The notes under the pieces are model-generated. The model worked only from the letters and a program-made list of their open reading frames with translations, ran no database searches and was not told the DNA's origin. A DNA stretch of 6,428 bases from an uncultured Clostridia bacterium. Lineage in GTDB: Bacteria > Bacillota_A > Clostridia > UMGS1840 > HGM11507. A program made the translations under genes and the position numbers. The stretch spans positions 1 through 6,428 of the forward strand of contig CAKRUL010000086.1 in assembly GCA_934403665.1 (NCBI GenBank). The letters are read 5' to 3'. Positions 6,300 through 6,428 of this stretch are shown here, piece after piece. Each line of letters starts with the position of its first letter. Position 1 is the first letter of the stretch.

Positions 6300-6428
6300 G
6301 CGGCAATCATTCCATATCTTATCATCAATTGTTCAATAACAACCATCCTGTCCTTCGCTTTCCGTGCAAGGTTCTCCTCCGAAAAAACAACATAAATTGA
6401 AAGAAATATCATACAATAAAAAGTGTTC
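6296..6428 (-). CDS. Possible 3' end of an upstream gene (5' end beyond window)
   Basis: One minus-strand frame is open from the right edge to a TGA at 6296-6298, about 43 codons. It reads a hydrophobic stretch (MIFLSIYVVF) followed by a charged tail (SEENLARKAKDRMVVIEQL) and ends in RYGMIAA. In the charged part most codons start with a purine, as expected for real coding DNA. It would point the same way as genes A and B. I do not recognise the protein. The stretch is short, an opposing frame is also open here, and a GGAGGAG sequence inside it could be a ribosome site for something else, so confidence is low. Confidence 0.28.
   Translation of the reverse strand, partial: NTFYCMIFLSIYVVFSEENLARKAKDRMVVIEQLMIRYGMIAA

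Noticed and set aside
6170..6400. Plus-strand open frame of 76 codons in the upstream region
   Set aside because: It has no ribosome site, gives a low-complexity protein without recognisable features, and runs across several inverted repeats.

Overview
This window looks like a piece of a chromosome from a Gram-positive anaerobe of the Bacillota, most likely Clostridia. The evidence is S-layer homology (SLH) modules behind Sec signal peptides, strong GGAGG-type ribosome binding sites, an AT-rich intergenic stretch, and coding DNA of roughly balanced base composition. The species cannot be named from the sequence. Everything that looks like a real gene is on the minus strand.

Layout, in the direction of transcription (right to left). 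Positions 6097-6428 are the upstream region. They hold a possible 3' end of another gene (6296-6428, low confidence), several inverted repeats, and a good sigma-A type promoter (TTTACT, 17 bases, TATAAT) just ahead of the first gene. Gene A (about 6096 to 2993) encodes a secreted SLH protein of a family common in Clostridia. Its reading frame breaks at about 3994-4008: the N-terminal 698 or so residues and the C-terminal 336 or so are each intact but lie in different frames. One added base would restore a protein of about 1034 residues. Gene B starts at 2977, 15 bases after the gene A stop. It stays open to the left edge (at least 992 codons). It has a signal peptide, three well-formed SLH repeats, a Gly/Ser linker, an FN3-like domain, a further beta-sandwich-like segment, a run of six GLUG repeats (a predicted beta-helix), another beta-rich segment and a second copy of the FN3-like domain. 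Because gene B has no stop inside the window, an ORF list that requires a stop would miss it.

The two genes probably form one transcription unit making two cell-surface proteins. By analogy with known SLH proteins, both would be exported by Sec and held non-covalently on the secondary cell-wall polysaccharide. Gene B looks like a modular surface adhesin or a protein-interaction stalk. Gene A has only one recognisable SLH binding motif, so its wall attachment may be weak or its SLH region may have another role. I see no RNA gene, CRISPR array, transposase or phage gene. The most useful observations are the gene A frameshift, the large unclosed gene B with its GLUG array and duplicated FN3-like domain, and the possible upstream gene end.
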